DNA of 64,000 nt, taken from NCBI RefSeq assembly GCF_039541575.1, contig NZ_BAABGM010000013.1, forward strand, positions 223,659 to 287,658, in the 5' to 3' direction. The DNA is from Fodinibacter luteus. Lineage in GTDB: Bacteria > Actinomycetota > Actinomycetes > Actinomycetales > Dermatophilaceae. Below the pieces are notes generated by a model that saw nothing but the letters and a program-made list of their open reading frames with translations, was not told the DNA's origin and did no database searches. Of this stretch, positions 1 to 8,015 are shown piece after piece. How positions within the stretch are numbered: the first letter of the stretch is position 1; every line of letters begins with the position of its first letter. The position numbers and the translations under genes are program-made.

Positions 1-1
1 G

Positions 2-301
2 GCGAACGCGCTGACCGCCCAGGGCGGCCTCGTCGTCTACGTCGGCGGCCCCCTCGCCGACGACGACGTGCGAACGCTCGCGGCGCTGCGCCAGCCGGGT
101 TCCGCCGGGGCGGCGATGGTCGTCGACCCGGACGCGTTCTCGGGCCGCGCCCGGGCGGGCCGGTCCCCCGCCGCAGCACCGGCCGCCACCGTGGCGTCGC
201 TGCAGTCCTCCGGGTGGATGACGACGGTCGTCGACGCGCGGACCGCCCCGCCGCTCGCGTGGTCGGCGGTCGTCGGCGGCCAGGTCGTGGGAGCGCGGTG
301 A
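2..301 (+). CDS. DUF58 family protein, C-terminal fragment (cut by window edge)
   Basis: The reading frame is open from the window edge to a TGA at 299-301 and gives about 99 residues. It looks like the extreme C-terminus of a DUF58 protein, but no diagnostic motif remains in the part seen. The call rests mainly on context: the next gene is a TgpA-like transglutaminase, and MoxR ATPase, DUF58 protein and TgpA are commonly encoded in that order. The stop codon overlaps the GTG start of the next gene (GTGA at 298-301), so the two are translationally coupled. The N-terminal part lies outside the window. Confidence 0.6.
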   Translation, partial: ANALTAQGGLVVYVGGPLADDDVRTLAALRQPGSAGAAMVVDPDAFSGRARAGRSPAAAPAATVASLQSSGWMTTVVDARTAPPLAWSAVVGGQVVGAR

Positions 302-2604
302 ACCGGGTCCGGCCCGTCGAGGCCCTGCTGGCGGCGCTCGCGACGCTCGCCGTCACCCTGCCGGTCACCACCTTGTTCACGCCGAGCACGTGGTTCCGGC
401 CGAGCGCCGTCCTCGTGCTCGTCGTGGCCCTCGCGGGGATGGGCCTGCGCCGCGTGACGTCCTCACGCCCTCTCGTCGTCGTCGGCCAGGTGGCCCTCCT
501 CGTCCAGGCCACCGCCCTGCTCCACGGGCGGGGCCACCTGTGGGCCGACCTCGTGCCCACTCCCGAGACGGGCCGGGCGTTCGGGATCCTGCTCACCCAG
601 GCCCAGGAGACGGTGACGAACTCGTCGGCCCCCGCGCCGTCCGACCGGGGCACGATCTTCGCGATCAGCCTGCTCGTCGGCCTCACGGCCGTGGCGGTCG
701 ACGCGATCGGGGTGACGTACCGCAGCCCCGCGCTGGCCGGCATCCCACTGCTGTCCGCCTACCTCGGGTCGGCGACGAACACGGGTGACGGCCTGAGTGC
801 CTGGTACGCCGTTCCCGCGGCGCTCGCGTGGCTGGCCCTCGTCGGGCGCCAGGGCGTGCTGTCGCTGCGCTCCTGGGGCACCTCGGCGCCGCGGTCGTCC
901 GGTGCGATGGCCGACCCGACGACGGCCTTCGCGACGACCGGTCGGGTGCTCGGGGCGACGGCGGTGGCAGCGGCCGTGCTCGTGCCGGCCGTCGTGCCGC
1001 ACCTCCCGACGACGTTCATCGCCGACGGCCTCGGACAGAGGGAGGACGCCCGCGGTGGCGGCGGGTCGAGCGTGCGGCTGTCCTCGAGCATCGACATCGC
1101 GCAGGACCTCGGCAGCCGGTCCGACGACCCGGTGCTGCGGTACCGCACGACGTCCGACGACCTCCAGCCGCTGCGGGTCGGCATCCTCGACACCTACCGC
1201 CGCGGGAAGTGGCAGGCCACCCCGGACTTCACGTTCGTGCCCGTCGACGGCCAGATCCCGGGTCCCGAAGCGGGGTCCGAGGTGTCGCGGCGGGTCGAGC
1301 GGATCGCCGTGACGGACAACGCGATGCGCGTGCCGCAGGTGGCCCTCCCGCCCGGTACCATCGGCACCCCCTTCCCCGCAGGCACCTGGAACGTCACCGT
1401 CGGCGGCCTCGTGCAGGTGAGCCAGCCGTTCCGCTCCTACACGGCCGAGTTCGTCGAGCTCGACCCGGAGGCCGGGCAGTTCGCCGCCGACGGCGAGGCC
1501 CCGCCGGTCGACGACTCGACGCTCGAGGTCGACCGGCGCTCCGAGGCGCAGGTGCGGGCGCTGCTCGCCGAGCTGACCGACGAGGGCGACTCGGCCCTCG
1601 AGGTGGCCCGGGCGGTCCAGACCTACCTGCGCGGACCGCAGTTCACCTACTCCCTCGACGTCGCCGAGGAGGAGGCGGACGGGAACCTCCCGGTCGACCC
1701 GCTCTCCCTCTTCCTGGAGACCAAGCGGGGCTACTGCGTGCAGTTCAGCTCGGCGATGATCATGCTCTCGCGGGCCGCCGGCATCCCGGCCCGGATGGCC
1801 GTCGGGTTCCTGCCGGGCGTCGCCGACGGCGACGAGCAGGTCGTGCGCGTCAGTGACGCCCACGCCTGGCCCGAGCTGTTCTTCCCGCAGCTCGGGTGGG
1901 TGCGCTTCGAGCCGACGCCGGGGTCCCGCAGCACCACCGCGCCGGACTACAGCCTGGCCCCCACCGACCCGGCGGCCTCGGAGAGCCCGGTGCCGAGCGC
2001 CACCACGCCGTCGTCGACGGCCGCACCGTCGACTCGCCCCGACGGCGACGTGACCGCCGAGGACCTGACGACGTCCGGGAGCGGGGCAGCCGGGTCGGTC
2101 GGACGCTTCGTGTCCGACCACGCGACGACCGTCGTCGTCATCCTCCTCGCGGCCCTGGCCGTCGCGGTCGTGCCGTTCGGCGCGTGGCTCGCCCGGCGCC
2201 GCGCGCAGCGTCGCGCGCGCGACGACGCCGAGCGCGTCGAGGCGGAGTGGCAGTCCCTCCTCCTGCGTCTGCAGGACATCGGGTTCGTGCCGCCCGACGG
2301 CGCGACCCCGCGGCAGGCGTCGCGGCAGATCGGCCGGGCGGCCTACCTCACGAGCGAGGAGAGCGACGCGCTGGGCCGAGTCGTCGCCACCCTCGAGCAG
2401 GCGCGCTACGCGCGACCCGGATCCGACCTCGACGACGTCACCGGCGACGCCCGCACCGTCTGGCGGGGCGCCCTGTCCCGGCGCCGCCGGCTCGACCGGG
2501 TGCGCGCCGTCCTGCTTCCCGAGGAGGGCCGGAGGCTCTGGCGCGATGCCCTGCGCGCGCTCGTCTTCTGGCGTCGCCGCGACGACGCCCTGCCGCCCGA
2601 CTGA
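298..2604 (+). CDS. TgpA-like membrane transglutaminase
   Basis: A 768-residue protein in three parts. The N-terminal third (about residues 5-235) has several hydrophobic membrane segments of the DUF3488/TgpA type. An extracytoplasmic transglutaminase core follows, with catalytic Cys480 in RGYCVQFSS, His522 in DAHAWPE and Glu538 in FEPTPG where many relatives have Asp. A Ser/Thr/Pro-rich linker leads to a further membrane helix (about 610-630) and a cytoplasmic DUF4129-like tail. The GTG at 298 is chosen because it overlaps the upstream stop codon (GTGA) and places the first membrane helix at the N-terminus; an ATG at 214 would lie inside the DUF58 gene. The substrate is unknown; family members act at the cell envelope. 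Confidence 0.85.
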   Translation: MNRVRPVEALLAALATLAVTLPVTTLFTPSTWFRPSAVLVLVVALAGMGLRRVTSSRPLVVVGQVALLVQATALLHGRGHLWADLVPTPETGRAFGILLTQAQETVTNSSAPAPSDRGTIFAISLLVGLTAVAVDAIGVTYRSPALAGIPLLSAYLGSATNTGDGLSAWYAVPAALAWLALVGRQGVLSLRSWGTSAPRSSGAMADPTTAFATTGRVLGATAVAAAVLVPAVVPHLPTTFIADGLGQREDARGGGGSSVRLSSSIDIAQDLGSRSDDPVLRYRTTSDDLQPLRVGILDTYRRGKWQATPDFTFVPVDGQIPGPEAGSEVSRRVERIAVTDNAMRVPQVALPPGTIGTPFPAGTWNVTVGGLVQVSQPFRSYTAEFVELDPEAGQFAADGEAPPVDDSTLEVDRRSEAQVRALLAELTDEGDSALEVARAVQTYLRGPQFTYSLDVAEEEADGNLPVDPLSLFLETKRGYCVQFSSAMIMLSRAAGIPARMAVGFLPGVADGDEQVVRVSDAHAWPELFFPQLGWVRFEPTPGSRSTTAPDYSLAPTDPAASESPVPSATTPSSTAAPSTRPDGDVTAEDLTTSGSGAAGSVGRFVSDHATTVVVILLAALAVAVVPFGAWLARRRAQRRARDDAERVEAEWQSLLLRLQDIGFVPPDGATPRQASRQIGRAAYLTSEESDALGRVVATLEQARYARPGSDLDDVTGDARTVWRGALSRRRRLDRVRAVLLPEEGRRLWRDALRALVFWRRRDDALPPD

Positions 2605-2722
2605 CCCGTCCGTCTCCCCAGCTCCGGACCTGTTCGCCCGCACCCGGGCTCGGAACGTTGCCCGGACCATCAGCAGGACGTTCCCGACGCCGGACCGAAG
2701 ACGCTCGACGTCGTCCTGCGCC

Positions 2723-2754
2723 GATGCCGCGCTCCCGGGTGGGAGCGCGGCATC
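2723..2754 (+). terminator. Perfect 14-bp hairpin, probable terminator
   Basis: GATGCCGCGCTCCC, a GGGT loop and its exact reverse complement lie about 120 bp after the transglutaminase stop. There is no clear T-run, as is common for actinobacterial terminators. Confidence 0.65.
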
Positions 2755-2791
2755 GTCGTCCGGTGGTCGCCCGAGTGGAGCGACGTCGGGT

Positions 2792-2983
2792 TCAGTCCAG
2801 GTAGTCGCGCACGGCGGCCCCGGTGCCAGCCACGAAGGCGGCCAGCTCGTCCTCGCCGGTGAACACCGGGACGTCCCAAGGCGGGCCGCGTGCCTGACCG
2901 CTCACTGCGAGGATCCGGCCACACCGCGGACGAGCACGTCGTGGAGAACTCGGGCATGCCCGCCGGCGCCGACCATGGCCCAC
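2792..2983 (-). pseudogene. Unrecognised short reading frame, possibly a gene remnant
   Basis: A 63-residue frame ending in VRDYLD. The last 40 residues (PVFTGEDELAAF onwards) look protein-like, while the N-terminal part is Arg/Pro-rich and looks like out-of-frame sequence, so this may be the tail of a degraded gene. Its last 20 bp (2792-2811) are identical to the 3' end of hrdB (15332-15351) and nearly identical to 6834-6853. No family was recognised. The remaining sequence between 2755 and 3150 shows no other convincing gene. Confidence 0.25.
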
Positions 2984-3164
2984 GTCGCGTCCGCCCGGGG
3001 CCCGGATGACATGGAGTCACCGCAGCGGTCGTGCGTCAACCTGTGCGGAGCCACAGAATTCAGCCGACTCTTACGGCGTTACAACGTGGTCGATGTCACA
3101 GGATGTGCGGATACGCCCGTCCACCGTCCGGTGGCGGATGTGGCGATGAACCAAGGAGGCAACG

Positions 3165-4805
3165 ATGCCGAGAACGTCGAGGGCTGCGCTGGCGGCCGCC
3201 GCAGTGACGAGTGTGGTGCTGGCGGGGGTCGCCACCGCGAACGCGGCAGTCCCTGCCGACACCAGCGAGCTGCGTGAGGCCGTGGCGGCCGGGGCGATCA
3301 TGGACCACCTGGCCGAGCTGCAGAAGATCGCGGACAACAACGGCGGGACGCGCGCCAGCGGGACCCCGGGGTACGACGCCTCGGTGGACTATCTCAGGGC
3401 CCTGCTGGAGGCCGCCGGCTACGACGTGACCGTGCAGAACTTCACGTTCAACTCCTTCGAGGAGCTCTCCGACCCCGTGTTCGAGCGGGTCTCCCCCGAC
3501 CCGGTCACCTACACGGCCAACGAGGACTTCTTCACCGCTGAGTACTCCGGCAGCGGTGACGTCCAGGCGCCGGTGCAGGCGGTCGACCTGGTACTGCCGC
3601 CCGGCGCAGACGCCAACACGTCGACCAGCGGGTGCGAGGCGGAGGACTTCATCGACTTCGTCGACGGCAACATCGCCCTCGTGCAGCGCGGCTCGTGCGA
3701 CTTCGCCGTCAAGGCGGCGAACGCCTACGACGCCGGTGCGGTCGGCGTCATCATCTTCAACGAGGGCCAGGATGGCCGCACGGAGCCGTTGTCCGCGACG
3801 CTCGGTGACGCCTTCTCCGACCCCATCCCGGTCGTCGGCACCTCCTTCGAGATCGGCAACGAGCTCGCGTCGCTGGTCGAGCAGGGCGAGGTCATCGTCC
3901 ACATCAAGACCGACACCCTGATCCAGCTCGACGTCCCGACGCAGAACCTCATCGCCGAGACGCCGACCGGTCGCGACGACCGCGTCATCATGGCGGGTGC
4001 CCACCTCGACTCGGTGAGCGCCGGACCCGGCATCAACGACAACGGAAGCGGATCGGCGGCGCTGCTCGAGATCGCCCTCCAGATCGCGGAGCTCGACATC
4101 GAGCCGCGCAACACCATCCGCTTCGCGTGGTGGGGTGCCGAGGAGGCCGGACTCATCGGCTCGCAGTACTACGTCGACAGCCTCAGCAAGTCGGACGCCA
4201 AGGACATCGAGCTCTACCTCAACTTCGACATGATCGGCTCCCCCAACTACGTGCGCTTCGTCTACGACGGCGACGGCTCGGCGTTCGGGATCAAGGGCCC
4301 AACGGGCAGCGGGTCGATCGAGGGCGTCTTCGAGGACTACTTCGCGTCGGTGGGCCTGGAGTCGGAGCCGACGGAGTTCAGCGGACGTTCCGACTACGAC
4401 GCCTTCATCACGGCGGGCATCCCGGCTGGCGGGCTGTTCACCGGGGCCGAGGGCGCCAAGACCGACGAGCAGGCGGCGATCTACGGCGGCCTCGCGACCT
4501 ACGAGGGTGAGCCCGTGTCGTACGACCCGTGCTACCACGAGGCGTGCGACAGCCTCGACCCCATCGGTGACGGCGCCGACGCGGGCCTGTACGAGGCCCT
4601 GAACGACGCCTACGACGGTGCGCTCGAGTACAACGGCACCATCAGCAACGTCAACACGCAGGCCCTCGAGGAGATGTCCGACGCGGCGGCCCACGCGATC
4701 CTGCTCTACGCGATGTCGACGAGCTCGGTCAGCGGCACGGGCAAGGCGTCCGACCGGGCGGCGATGGCGGCCGGAGACCGGATCGGCGCCCACTTCCGGC
4801 GCTGA
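3165..4805 (+). CDS. Secreted M28 family zinc aminopeptidase with PA domain
   Basis: A 546-residue exported peptidase. Residues 1-28 form a signal peptide (PRTSR, hydrophobic core, ANA-AVP cleavage region). A protease-associated (PA) domain occupies about 120-250. The M28 catalytic domain follows: His280 in AHLDS, Asp292 in NDNGSG, the general-base Glu pair in WGAEEAG, Asp in NFDMIGSPNY and His in YHEACD, which together form the two-zinc site of aminopeptidase S/Y-type enzymes. It should cleave N-terminal residues from extracellular peptides. The start is supported by AAGGAGG at 3153-3159, five bases before the ATG. It is a single-gene unit closed by a strong hairpin. Substrate preference is unknown. 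Confidence 0.92.
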   Translation: MPRTSRAALAAAAVTSVVLAGVATANAAVPADTSELREAVAAGAIMDHLAELQKIADNNGGTRASGTPGYDASVDYLRALLEAAGYDVTVQNFTFNSFEELSDPVFERVSPDPVTYTANEDFFTAEYSGSGDVQAPVQAVDLVLPPGADANTSTSGCEAEDFIDFVDGNIALVQRGSCDFAVKAANAYDAGAVGVIIFNEGQDGRTEPLSATLGDAFSDPIPVVGTSFEIGNELASLVEQGEVIVHIKTDTLIQLDVPTQNLIAETPTGRDDRVIMAGAHLDSVSAGPGINDNGSGSAALLEIALQIAELDIEPRNTIRFAWWGAEEAGLIGSQYYVDSLSKSDAKDIELYLNFDMIGSPNYVRFVYDGDGSAFGIKGPTGSGSIEGVFEDYFASVGLESEPTEFSGRSDYDAFITAGIPAGGLFTGAEGAKTDEQAAIYGGLATYEGEPVSYDPCYHEACDSLDPIGDGADAGLYEALNDAYDGALEYNGTISNVNTQALEEMSDAAAHAILLYAMSTSSVSGTGKASDRAAMAAGDRIGAHFRR

Positions 4806-4821
4806 CGGCACCGCCCCTGGT

Positions 4822-4857
4822 CCCACCCCGGTCTCGTCCCGACGAGACCGGGGTGGG
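4822..4857 (+). terminator. Perfect 17-bp hairpin terminator of the M28 gene
   Basis: CCCACCCCGGTCTCGTC and its exact reverse complement are separated by CC, starting 17 bp after the stop codon. The structure is symmetrical, so it could also stop the minus-strand VOC frame's neighbour reading in. Confidence 0.8.
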
Positions 4858-4868
4858 GACCTCTCGGG

Positions 4869-5333
4869 TCAGACGCAGAACTCGTTGCCCTCGAGGTCGC
4901 GCTTGACGCACCAGTGCACCCCGAGGCCGGCGTGTTCGCCCACCTGAGACGCACCGAGCGCCACGAGCCGAGCCACCTCGGCGGCAACCCGTTCGCGCTG
5001 GACGTCGAGCGGCACGGACGGCCCTCCACCGGCGAGCAGGCCGATGTGCACCCGGTTCTGGACGGTCTTGGGCTCAGGCACCCTCTGGACGAAGATGCAG
5101 GGCTGTCCCTCGGCCTCGATGGCCGAGGCGTCGTTCCACCGCTCCTCGGGCACGCCGTTCGCGGCGAGGAACGCCGGCCACTCGGCGAAGTCGCGCAGTA
5201 GGAACGGCTGAGCGCTGTGCTTCCGTGCGTGGCGAACGCGCAGGTCAAGAGCGCTGTGCAATGAAACATCCTTGACTGGCACGCCTCTGGGAGGTGCTGG
5301 ATCGGGCTCGTGCGGGCCCAGGCCGCTTGACAC
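4869..5333 (-). pseudogene. VOC/glyoxalase-fold protein lacking its N-terminal half
   Basis: The C-terminal about 100 residues match the Glyoxalase_6-like VOC family: EWPAFLAANGVPEERWND, then CIFVQRVPEPKTVQNRVHI, a VARLVALGA helix and a final GNEFCV strand. Complete members begin with a first beta-alpha-beta half (a SLxLT...FW type start). Here that half is replaced by a short unrelated stretch before PFLLRDFAEW, so the gene is probably truncated. No good ribosome site precedes the possible starts, and the frame begins just downstream of the terminator of the next gene (5337-5370). The DNA encoding the junction region (5189-5278) is duplicated at 6845-6932. It is most likely a relic, although a shortened functional protein is possible. 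Confidence 0.6.
5189..5278. repeat. Copy A of a ~90-bp duplication (VOC gene 5' region)
   Basis: Starts AGTCGCGCAGTAGGAACGGC and matches 6845-6932 over about 90 bp with scattered substitutions and small indels. Copy A is in frame with the VOC remnant; copy B carries a stop codon. Confidence 0.8.
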
Positions 5334-5336
5334 GGA

Positions 5337-5370
5337 TGCCCCCTCCGCAGTCCTGACTGCGGAGGGGGCA
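5337..5370 (-). terminator. Perfect 16-bp hairpin terminator
   Basis: TGCCCCCTCCGCAGTC, CT, and the exact reverse complement. It lies 75 bp downstream of the minus-strand gene that ends at 5445, which it most likely serves. Confidence 0.75.
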
Positions 5371-5444
5371 CCGTCCGAACGGTCTGAGGAGGACCGGGAC
5401 GATACTCATCACAACAACCTCCCGGTCACCCGTCCGCGCTCGGG

Positions 5445-5867
5445 TCAGAACTCGACGCCGCACCCGCCATAGGCGCCGAAGATGGCCTCCCCGTACGCCG
5501 GGAAGATGTGGTCGATGCCCTTGCCGTTGGAGAGGATCTCCTGGTTCGTGACACCCCCGGCGATGAGGCCGTCCTTGCCGCCCACGACCTTGACCGTGAA
5601 GGATGCCTGACCACCGGCCCCCTCGTACGCGTCGAGGATGCACTCACCGGTCTCTGCGTCGTACAACCCTTCCTCGACCTCCTCGGCGATGATGTCGGCC
5701 ACCACGAGGGTGAACCATGTGTTGGACTGTGTTCCAGCCTTGAGGTTGCCCTGTTCGGACCGGCTGGCGTTGTAGCACTCGTGGGCGGCTGCGGTGGTCG
5801 CCGTGGCAAGACCGAGAGCGGCTGCGACGGCGATGGACTGGCCGAGGCGCGAGGCGAAACGATGCAT
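5445..5867 (-). CDS. Small secreted protein of unknown function
   Basis: A 140-residue exported protein. Residues 1-28 (MHRFASRLGQ, hydrophobic core, TTAAAHE) are a typical signal peptide with cleavage near AAA-HE. The mature part holds three cysteines: one soon after the cleavage site (HECYN), one in TGECILDAYEG and one near the C-terminus (GGCGVEF). The ATG at 5867 is preceded by AAGGGG at suitable spacing. A longer in-frame start near 6119 was rejected because the added residues look non-coding and would bury the signal peptide. I do not recognise the family. It is a single-gene unit with a hairpin terminator downstream. The nearby 6313-6788 gene also encoded a small exported protein, but no shared sequence is evident. 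Confidence 0.7.
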   Translation of the reverse strand: MHRFASRLGQSIAVAAALGLATATTAAAHECYNASRSEQGNLKAGTQSNTWFTLVVADIIAEEVEEGLYDAETGECILDAYEGAGGQASFTVKVVGGKDGLIAGGVTNQEILSNGKGIDHIFPAYGEAIFGAYGGCGVEF

Positions 5868-6312
5868 GGTGCTATTCCCCTTCCGGAGCACCACCGTGGC
5901 GACGGAGCGTCGCCTCCTCCCGGCAGGACTCCTGGCAGGGCAGTATTCCCGAGACGGCGGACCGAGTCCGGAGAAACCACGAAATCCGAGCCACCGTCCG
6001 GCGTCCGGAGCACCTCCCGCTTGGCCCGGCTGCAGATCACCCGCCGCCGTGGAATTTGTTGCTGTACCTCTTGCCGTCCACGTGCAGCGGTCGACCCGGC
6101 TGGTCGTGCTCGTGGACAACGGGCGTAACGTGCCCTCCCTCTTCTGCTGAGCGACTCAGTCGGGTCGGCGGACACGCCGCAGGACATGAGGCTTCTAGCG
6201 CTACTGAGCCCAGCCATGACCGATGGCTGTGGTCGCCCTGCCGCCGCGGAGCAGAGACGGGAGCGGAGCAGGGACGGATGCCCGCGCAGCGGCGCCGGGT
6301 CAGCACCGGGCT
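5868..6312. other. Intergenic stretch without a recognisable gene
   Basis: Contains the upstream region of the 5867 gene (minus strand). No conserved protein or RNA was recognised on either strand. Confidence 0.5.
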
Positions 6313-6788
6313 GTGACTTCCTTGCTGCTTGGGCCCTTCGCTGCGAGCGCCGGGCCGGCCCTTGCGGCTCCACCCGAGCGGGAGACCATCACGCTCGTCT
6401 GCGACAACGGCGAGTCATTCGATGTTCTGGTCAGCGGCGCAGGCTCCTTCACACCGGGTCGGATCGTCGGTGACCACGGCGTGTTGGTTCCAATCGAGTT
6501 CGGTGATTTCATGTTCCCCGCTTGCCCGACGGATCAGTGATCGAGCAGTCGCTGGAAGACGCGGACCTCAAGGGCGGCGGCAACGTGGCGAACCACAATC
6601 CGAGGGAGACCCTCGCGTGCACGTTCGCCGATACGTTCACCCTTCCGGAGTACGACCCAGAGTTCGACCGACCGGCAGGCACCGTTGTGACCGGCGGCTC
6701 AGTCACCGGGTACCTGCGAGAGCGGACCGTAGAAGACATCTGGACCAAGAGCGCAGTGCGACTCGCTGAGAGTGTCGTGACAATCTGA
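6313..6788 (+). pseudogene. Frameshifted gene for a small exported protein
   Basis: Two overlapping frames make one protein-like sequence. The first (from GTG 6313) has a signal-peptide-like start (TSLLLGPFAASAGPALAAPP) followed by ERETITLVCDNGESFDVLV and runs to the stop at 6538-6540. The second, overlapping from about 6522 in another frame, continues with PDGSVIEQSLEDADLKGGG and ends at 6788. Neither half alone is a plausible domain, and composition and style continue smoothly across the junction at about 6505-6530, so a single indel is inferred. The signal peptide is short, so the N-terminus may be damaged too. No function is known. Confidence 0.6.
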
Positions 6789-6844
6789 ATAAGGCCGCTG
6801 ACCTGAACAGATGCCGCGTAACGACGAGGCGCGTCAGTCTAGGT

Positions 6845-6932
6845 AGTCGCGCAGTAGGAACGGCTGAGCGCTGTGCATCTGTGCGTCGTGAACGTGCAGG
6901 TCAGGAGCGCTGCAGTGAAATGTCCTGGACTG
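6845..6932. repeat. Copy B of the ~90-bp duplication, joined to an hrdB-tail-like sequence
   Basis: Matches 5189-5278. Immediately before it, 6834-6853 matches the last 20 bp of hrdB (15332-15351) with one mismatch. The two matches overlap in the shared AGTCGCGCA, as expected for recombination at a short homology. Confidence 0.75.
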
Positions 6933-6949
6933 AGATGAGTCGGGCGCCG

Positions 6950-7180
6950 TCATGGGCGACCCTGCATGACGTGCCTTCGCCGGAGCTCCTTGAGGGTCAC
7001 GAGATCACCCACATGTTGGTCCTGTGCTCGCCAGAACGACCAGCCGTCTGTTGCCAAGGTGGTCTGCGAAACGTCGGGCCCGCGGGAGGCGATCCTCACC
7101 GCCTGCCCGGCGGCGGACAGGGACGTGTATGAGCGGCCGTTGATGGTGATCTGCCCTGTGCTGTCAGGGTCGCCGGCCAA
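6950..7180 (-). pseudogene. RAMA/DUF4357-like domain fragment
   Basis: A 76-residue frame that begins only at a TTG codon and contains GQITINGRSYTSLSAAGQAV, then DGWSFWRA and VTLKELRRRH. This pattern (a small strand, SYTSLSAAG, DGWxFW, then LxELR) resembles the RAMA or DUF4357 C-terminal modules found on DNA methyltransferases and other DNA-modification proteins. There is no N-terminal partner in frame and no ribosome site, so it is read as a leftover piece of a larger gene. The family call is by pattern only. Confidence 0.45.
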
Positions 7181-7578
7181 TCGGTGCCGTCGTAATGGGC
7201 GTGGATTCCACAGGGTAGAAGGCGCCCTGACTCAAGGAGCTCCGGTACGCCGACCGCACCTTCGGCCGCGGTCCCCTTGGGCCTGGCCGCTGACCTTCGT
7301 TGACCAGTCGCAGTTGCGCTTCTGTCCGGCGCGGTTTACATACTGCCGTCGGCGGCTCCAACGCCAGCCCCGAGGTAGGCCCGCCGCTGTTGGGCGTGCT
7401 ATCCCCGGCTGCGGCCAGTCGAAGCTCGCGCACGCGCAACAAGGACGACTGGACGTCTTCGGATGGGAGGCGGCGTTGTGGGGCACGCCGGGTGACCAGG
7501 GCGACCAGTTCGTCCGGCGGCTCGCCTCCGTTGAAGAGACCGTGCAGGACCTCGTTGACTTGGCGGTCGATGAAGTAG

Positions 7579-7803
7579 CTACGCCACAGTTCTCGGATGC
7601 GGTTCTCCCGCATGTTCTCCGTGCTCAAGAGCGACGGCGTCTCGAGGACCTCCGGGCCTCGCTGTCGACTTTCTGTGGACGATCGTGTACACCGTGGCAC
7701 GGTGCGCGTAGCCGAGCTCGTCCGCGATCGCGTCATAGGTCCAACCCTCGCTGCGCAGCTCAACGGCCCGGGTCCGGCGGGAAGCGGCGAGCGCCTTGTT
7801 CTG
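7579..7803 (-). pseudogene. Remnant of a helix-turn-helix protein
   Basis: In the frame starting at 7803 the sequence reads QNKALAASRRTRAVELRSEG, then WTYDAIADELGYAHRATVYT and IVHRKS. This is a clear resolvase-like HTH (SEGWTYDAIADELGY / TVYTIV) of a kind common in actinobacterial phage and plasmid proteins. After about 50 residues the frame degenerates and stops at 7579. A different frame (from 7763) continues with protein-like sequence (NMRENRIRELWRSYFIDRQV), so at least one frameshift or a fusion has occurred. No start codon or ribosome site is evident. Confidence 0.5.
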
Positions 7804-7860
7804 GTGTCTGCCGCTGCAGTGCCTGGAGCGCAGCCGACAAATCAGGGGTGAGATTGCCTG

Positions 7861-8015
7861 AGCACCTCACTCCCTCCGGCGTGACCAGGCCCGTCCCAAC
7901 GAAGGTCGCAGCCGGGGTAAACCAAAGGGCACTCTCAATGCGTCCTTCAGGTAGAGGGCCTGGCACCGGTGGTGTGGCCCAGGAGCCATCAGGAGGCTCG
8001 ATGCTGGAGCAGCCG
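7861..8015 (+). repeat. Upstream-region repeat, copy 1 (paired with 13350-13497)
   Basis: About 150 bp upstream of the 8001 gene are conserved upstream of its paralogue at 13483. The most constant blocks are CACTCTCAATGCGTCCTTCA, GTAGAGGGCCTGGCACCGG and ATCAGGAGGCTCGATGCTGG. Promoter, leader and ribosome site were therefore duplicated with the gene. Confidence 0.8.
7918..7944 (+). promoter_or_regulatory. Predicted ECF-type promoter of the 8001 gene
   Basis: TAAACC (7918-7923), 17 bp, CGTC (7941-7944). The same layout, TGAACC-17-CGTT/CGTC, lies before both sigma operons and the 13483 gene. The leader to the ATG would be about 50 nt. Confidence 0.55.

Larger units (their letters stand above)
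6933..7860. other. Decayed accessory stretch
   Basis: Besides the RAMA-like and HTH fragments, no intact gene could be supported here. A plus-strand frame opening at 6966 runs into the 8001 gene but lacks protein-like sequence before 8001. Confidence 0.5.

Noticed and set aside
463..2670. A 735-codon open frame on the minus strand opposite the transglutaminase gene
   Set aside because: It is Arg/Gly/Pro-rich with no domain and no ribosome site; long antisense frames are normal at this GC content, and the plus-strand gene has clear catalytic motifs.
6966..8000. N-terminal extension of the 8001 gene by 345 codons
   Set aside because: The added residues look non-coding and cover the RAMA-like and HTH fragments on the other strand. 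A perfect AGGAGG precedes the ATG at 8001, and the paralogue at 13483 starts at the same place.
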